Below are positions 60,824-64,000 of a DNA stretch of 64,000 nucleotides, piece by piece. A program made the position numbers and the translations under genes. Under the pieces are notes generated by a model, which searched no databases, was not told the origin of the DNA, and worked only from the letters and a program-made list of their open reading frames with translations. The stretch is from Methylophilus medardensis. GTDB taxonomy: Bacteria; Pseudomonadota; Gammaproteobacteria; Burkholderiales; Methylophilaceae. The DNA lies in assembly GCF_006363915.1 (NCBI RefSeq), contig NZ_CP040946.1; one strand, given 5' to 3'. Every line of letters starts with the position of its first letter. Within the stretch, counting starts at the first letter, position 1.

Positions 60824-61129
60824 ATGGTCGGATTGTCTCATTACCTGATTTTAGGCGCGCTGATGTTTGCAATTAGCGTGATTGGTATTTTTCTCAACCG
60901 TAAAAACGTCATTATTTTGCTGATGGCGATTGAATTGATGTTGTTAGCCGTCAATCTCAATTTCATTGCCTTTTCACATTATTTAAACGATATTGCCGGC
61001 CAAGTCTTTGTATTTTTTATCCTAACGGTGGCAGCGGCTGAGTCTGCGATCGGTTTGGCGATTTTAGTGGTGTTGTTCCGCAATTTGCGCACCATCAATG
61101 TCGATGATTTGGATCAGTTAAAAGGTTAA
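60824..61129 (+). CDS. nuoK: NADH-quinone oxidoreductase subunit K
   Basis: NuoK is a small MrpC-like membrane subunit. The 101-residue protein has three TM helices, with conserved Glu in LLMAIELMLLAVNLNFIAFS and in TVAAAESAIGLAILVVLFRN; both are needed for proton transfer in homologues. It is 2 bp after nuoJ and 5 bp before nuoL. Confidence 0.97.
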   Translation: MVGLSHYLILGALMFAISVIGIFLNRKNVIILLMAIELMLLAVNLNFIAFSHYLNDIAGQVFVFFILTVAAAESAIGLAILVVLFRNLRTINVDDLDQLKG

Positions 61130-61134
61130 GTAGA

Positions 61135-63216
61135 ATGACAATAAAACAAATCTTGATATTGATTCCCTTGCTGCCGTTGTTTGCAGCTGCGCTGGTCGGT
61201 CTTTTTAGAAATATGCTTCCGCGCTGGGCGGGTCACGTCATCACCATTCTGGGTGTGGGTGCTGCATTTGCATTATCCACCTATATCTTTAATCAGACCC
61301 TTAACGGTTTTACCCTAAACGAGGCCGTTTACACTTGGCTGGATTCGGGTGACATACACTTTGAAGTGGGTTTCTTGATCGATAACCTCAGCGCCATGAT
61401 GATGGTAGTGGTGACATTTGTCTCACTCATGGTGCACATTTACACCATTGGGTATATGGCCGAAGACCCTGGCTATGCGCGTTTCTTTAGCTATATTTCC
61501 CTGTTCACTTTCTCCATGCTGATGTTGGTCATGAGCAACAACTTTATGCAGTTGTTCTTTGGCTGGGAGGCTGTCGGCCTAGTGTCCTATTTATTGATTG
61601 GTTTTTGGTTTACTCGACCAACGGCGATCTATGCCAACTTGAAAGCTTTTTTGGTCAACCGTGTAGGTGACTTTGGTTTCTTGCTTGGCATTGGCATGGT
61701 TCTTTATTACTTTGGCAGTCTGGATTACGCGACCGTGTTCGAGCGCGCGCCAAGTTTAGCCGCCACGCAAATTAACTTGTGGGGGCATAGCCAGTGGTCA
61801 CTGATGACCGTCACTTGCTTATTACTTTTTATTGGTGCAATGGGTAAGTCTGCGCAAGTGCCACTGCATGTGTGGTTACCGGATTCTATGGAAGGCCCAA
61901 CGCCTATTTCTGCCCTGATTCACGCTGCAACGATGGTTACAGCTGGTATCTTCATGGTGGCCCGCATGTCACCCCTGTATGAGTTATCGACCACTGCTTT
62001 ATCCACAGTGATGGTGATTGGTGCGATTACCGCACTATTCATGGGCTTTTTAGGTATTATTCAAAACGACATCAAGCGTGTGGTGGCTTACTCGACCCTA
62101 TCACAACTCGGTTATATGACCGTGGCGCTGGGTGCATCAGCCTATTCTGTGGCTATTTTTCACCTGATGACGCATGCATTCTTTAAAGCCCTGTTATTCC
62201 TAGGTGCTGGCTCTGTGATCATGGGTATGCACCATGATCAAGACATTCGCAATATGGGCAATCTAAAAAAATACTTGCCGATTACCTGGATTACTTCGTT
62301 AATTGGCTCATTAGCATTGATAGGCACGCCGTTTTTTGCGGGCTTCTATTCCAAGGACAGCATCATCGAGGCAGTTGAGCTGTCGCATATTCCTGGTAGT
62401 GGCTTTGCTTACTTTGCGGTTATTGTGGGTGTATTCGTGACAGCGTTTTATTCTTTCCGGCTCTATTTTCTGGTGTTTCATGGTGAAGAAAAATGGCGTC
62501 AGGCCAAACACGATGACCACGCGCATGCTACCCATGTAGATGCTGGTCACGCGGATAATGGGCATGACGATGCGCACGCAGACAATCATGATCACGACCT
62601 TCATCATGGCCTCGGTCCTAATGACAATCCGCATGAACCTGGCTGGGTGGTCACCTTGCCGTTGGTGTTGCTGGCGATCCCATCATTAGTCATTGGTTAC
62701 CTTGCTTTAGAGCCGATGTTATACGGTGATTTCTTCAAAAACGTGATTTTTGTGAATCCGCAGGCCCACCCTGCAATGTCCCACCTTGCTCATCATTACC
62801 ACGAGCTCATGCATAGCCCGGCTGGCATGGCCATCCATGGTTTTACCAGCTTGCCATTTTTCCTTGCTGCATCGGGCGTCCTGCTGTCTTGGTTCTTCTA
62901 TATGAAACGGCCAGATATTCCAGCAGCGATCAAGACTCGTTGCATGGTGATTTACAATATTCTTGAGAACAAATACGGTTTTGATACTTTCAATGAAAAG
63001 TTCTTTGCTGGCGGTTCACGTTTTCTGGGTAACTGGTTATGGAAATACGGTGACATTACCTTGATTGATGGCGCCATGGTGAATGGCACCGCCAATACCA
63101 TGGGCAAAATTGCCGCTAAAATCCGCAATCTGCAGTCTGGACTCATTTATCATTACGCTTTCGCCATGATCATCGGCGTATTCCTCCTTATGACTTTCTT
63201 TATCAAAATAAACTAA
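61135..63216 (+). CDS. nuoL: NADH-quinone oxidoreductase subunit L
   Basis: NuoL is the distal antiporter-like proton pump of complex I. The 693-residue protein has about 15-16 TM helices, the motif NFMQLFFGWEAVGLVSYLLI with the key Glu, the Lys-bearing helix GAMGKSAQVPLHVWLPDSME and HAATMVTAGIFMVAR. Between TM helices, about residues 458-490, is a His/Asp-rich loop (KHDDHAHATHVDAG and ADNHDHDLHHG) with 11 His, which may bind metals or only be a flexible loop. The C-terminal part contains the lateral helix region. Its TAA stop shares one base with the nuoM start. Confidence 0.96.
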   Translation: MTIKQILILIPLLPLFAAALVGLFRNMLPRWAGHVITILGVGAAFALSTYIFNQTLNGFTLNEAVYTWLDSGDIHFEVGFLIDNLSAMMMVVVTFVSLMVHIYTIGYMAEDPGYARFFSYISLFTFSMLMLVMSNNFMQLFFGWEAVGLVSYLLIGFWFTRPTAIYANLKAFLVNRVGDFGFLLGIGMVLYYFGSLDYATVFERAPSLAATQINLWGHSQWSLMTVTCLLLFIGAMGKSAQVPLHVWLPDSMEGPTPISALIHAATMVTAGIFMVARMSPLYELSTTALSTVMVIGAITALFMGFLGIIQNDIKRVVAYSTLSQLGYMTVALGASAYSVAIFHLMTHAFFKALLFLGAGSVIMGMHHDQDIRNMGNLKKYLPITWITSLIGSLALIGTPFFAGFYSKDSIIEAVELSHIPGSGFAYFAVIVGVFVTAFYSFRLYFLVFHGEEKWRQAKHDDHAHATHVDAGHADNGHDDAHADNHDHDLHHGLGPNDNPHEPGWVVTLPLVLLAIPSLVIGYLALEPMLYGDFFKNVIFVNPQAHPAMSHLAHHYHELMHSPAGMAIHGFTSLPFFLAASGVLLSWFFYMKRPDIPAAIKTRCMVIYNILENKYGFDTFNEKFFAGGSRFLGNWLWKYGDITLIDGAMVNGTANTMGKIAAKIRNLQSGLIYHYAFAMIIGVFLLMTFFIKIN

Positions 63217-64000
63217 TGATGCAAGCCGACCTCACAAGTATTTCCTGGTTAAGTCTGGCCATCTGGCTACCGGTCATCTCCGGCGTGCTGGTATTGTTGC
63301 TGGGAGGTGACCATAAGGCCACGTTGACACGATGGTTGGCTTTAGCCGGCAGTTTGGTCAGTTTTTTGGTGACACTCCCGCTATACACCTTGTTTGATAC
63401 ACAAGATGGATTTTTCCAGTTTGAAGAGTTATTACCTTGGGTACCGGCCTTCAATATGCACTATCACTTAGGTATTGATGGTTTTTCGATGCCGCTGGTG
63501 CTGTTGACGAGTTTCACCACTGTCATTGTGGTGTTGGCTGGGTGGGAAGTGATTACCAAGCACGTGGCGCAATACATGGCGGCCTTTCTGATCATGAGCG
63601 GCATCATGATCGGCGTATTTACTGCGCTGGATGCCTTGCTCTACTACGTGTTTTGGGAGGCCATGCTGATTCCGATGTTCTTGGTTATCGGTATTTGGGG
63701 CGGGCCAAACCGCGTTTACGCGACGATTAAATTTTTCTTGTATACCTTGCTAGGTTCGCTGTTGATGCTGGTGGCATTTATTTACCTCTATCACCAAACT
63801 GGCAGCTTTGAATTGGCGGACTACTACCTACTGCCGCTGAGCATGCAAGCTCAGATCTATATCTTCATCGCGTTTTTTATGGCTTTTGCGGTAAAGATCC
63901 CTATGTGGCCGGTACACACGTGGTTACCTGATGCACACGTTGAAGCGCCAACAGGCGGATCGGTGGTATTGGCGGCGATTGCGCTCAAGCTGGGTGGTTA
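63216..64000 (+). CDS. nuoM: NADH-quinone oxidoreductase subunit M, N-terminal part
   Basis: The first 261 codons of nuoM; the gene runs past the window end. It starts at ATG 63216, overlapping the nuoL stop by one base (TAATG); a second ATG follows at once. Visible motifs include LGIDGFSMPLVLLTSFTTVI, the conserved Glu in YYVFWEAMLIPMFLVIGIWG, and VKIPMWPVHTWLPDAHVEAP with the conserved Lys. NuoM is the second antiporter-like proton pump of complex I. The frame is open to the last base. Confidence 0.95.
   Translation, partial: MMQADLTSISWLSLAIWLPVISGVLVLLLGGDHKATLTRWLALAGSLVSFLVTLPLYTLFDTQDGFFQFEELLPWVPAFNMHYHLGIDGFSMPLVLLTSFTTVIVVLAGWEVITKHVAQYMAAFLIMSGIMIGVFTALDALLYYVFWEAMLIPMFLVIGIWGGPNRVYATIKFFLYTLLGSLLMLVAFIYLYHQTGSFELADYYLLPLSMQAQIYIFIAFFMAFAVKIPMWPVHTWLPDAHVEAPTGGSVVLAAIALKLGG

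Overview
The window looks like one contiguous piece of a betaproteobacterial chromosome. The gene content (PheT, IHF alpha, RluB, DapD/DapE, RecJ next to an RpfE-type protein, and secG / tRNA-Leu / nuoABCDEFGHIJKLM in that order), a base composition that reads as roughly balanced GC/AT, and a PEP-CTERM protein cluster fit the Methylophilaceae (Methylophilus-like). That placement is an inference from gene content and protein style; no methylotrophy gene lies inside the window to confirm it. No transposase, integrase, phage gene, CRISPR array or rRNA was seen.

Layout. 1-1.8 kb: end of pheT, ihfA, a MerR-type regulator and tRNA-Pro(GGG). 1.9-21 kb: housekeeping genes mixed with three c-di-GMP enzymes: a GGDEF/EAL protein, rpfE-like and recJ, rluB, then on the minus strand prmB, dapE, a YffB/ArsC-like protein, a second GGDEF/EAL protein, dapD, an M48 lipoprotein protease, kup and xseA, then a lytic transglycosylase, dsbB and a GGDEL cyclase. 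21-25 kb: cysM runs with 1-nt overlap into a ydbH-ynbE-ydbL module (an intermembrane lipid-homeostasis bridge in E. coli). 25-38 kb: two unrecognised proteins and a low-complexity Ser/Thr protein with a tandem-dyad regulatory region, a DEDDy exonuclease, rlmD, a peptide-type ABC transporter lacking its ATPases and interrupted by a VIT-family gene and an L,D-transpeptidase, yhhQ, a methyltransferase, nagZ, an LpxO-like hydroxylase and a Bax-inhibitor-1 protein.

38.7-44.9 kb is the most unusual part. A large TonB-dependent receptor is followed by three small exported proteins with PEP-CTERM sorting tails. The receptor and the first PEP-CTERM gene each have, upstream, the same three-part architecture in the same order: a shared 17-bp motif (ACGTAAT-N2-TTCGT-N-TG), a 13-bp perfect IHF consensus (TAACYAATTGATT), and a sigma-54 promoter (GG-N10-GC). 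This predicts one enhancer-binding protein controlling both, plausibly the PrsK/PrsR system known to regulate PEP-CTERM genes. Terminator-like hairpins separate the three PEP-CTERM genes. No exosortase gene is in the window.

44.9-50 kb: tadA and a PsiE-like gene, then a LysR regulator divergent from a pirin / flavodoxin / YceI / old-yellow-enzyme gene run, with a perfect 22-bp dyad between them; this looks like a redox or electrophile response unit. 50-64 kb: tpiA, secG, tRNA-Leu(GAG) and the complex I operon nuoA to nuoL, with nuoM cut by the window end.

All calls rest on reading the sequence and on family knowledge; no database search was run. Start codons were chosen by Shine-Dalgarno spacing and family N-termini where possible.
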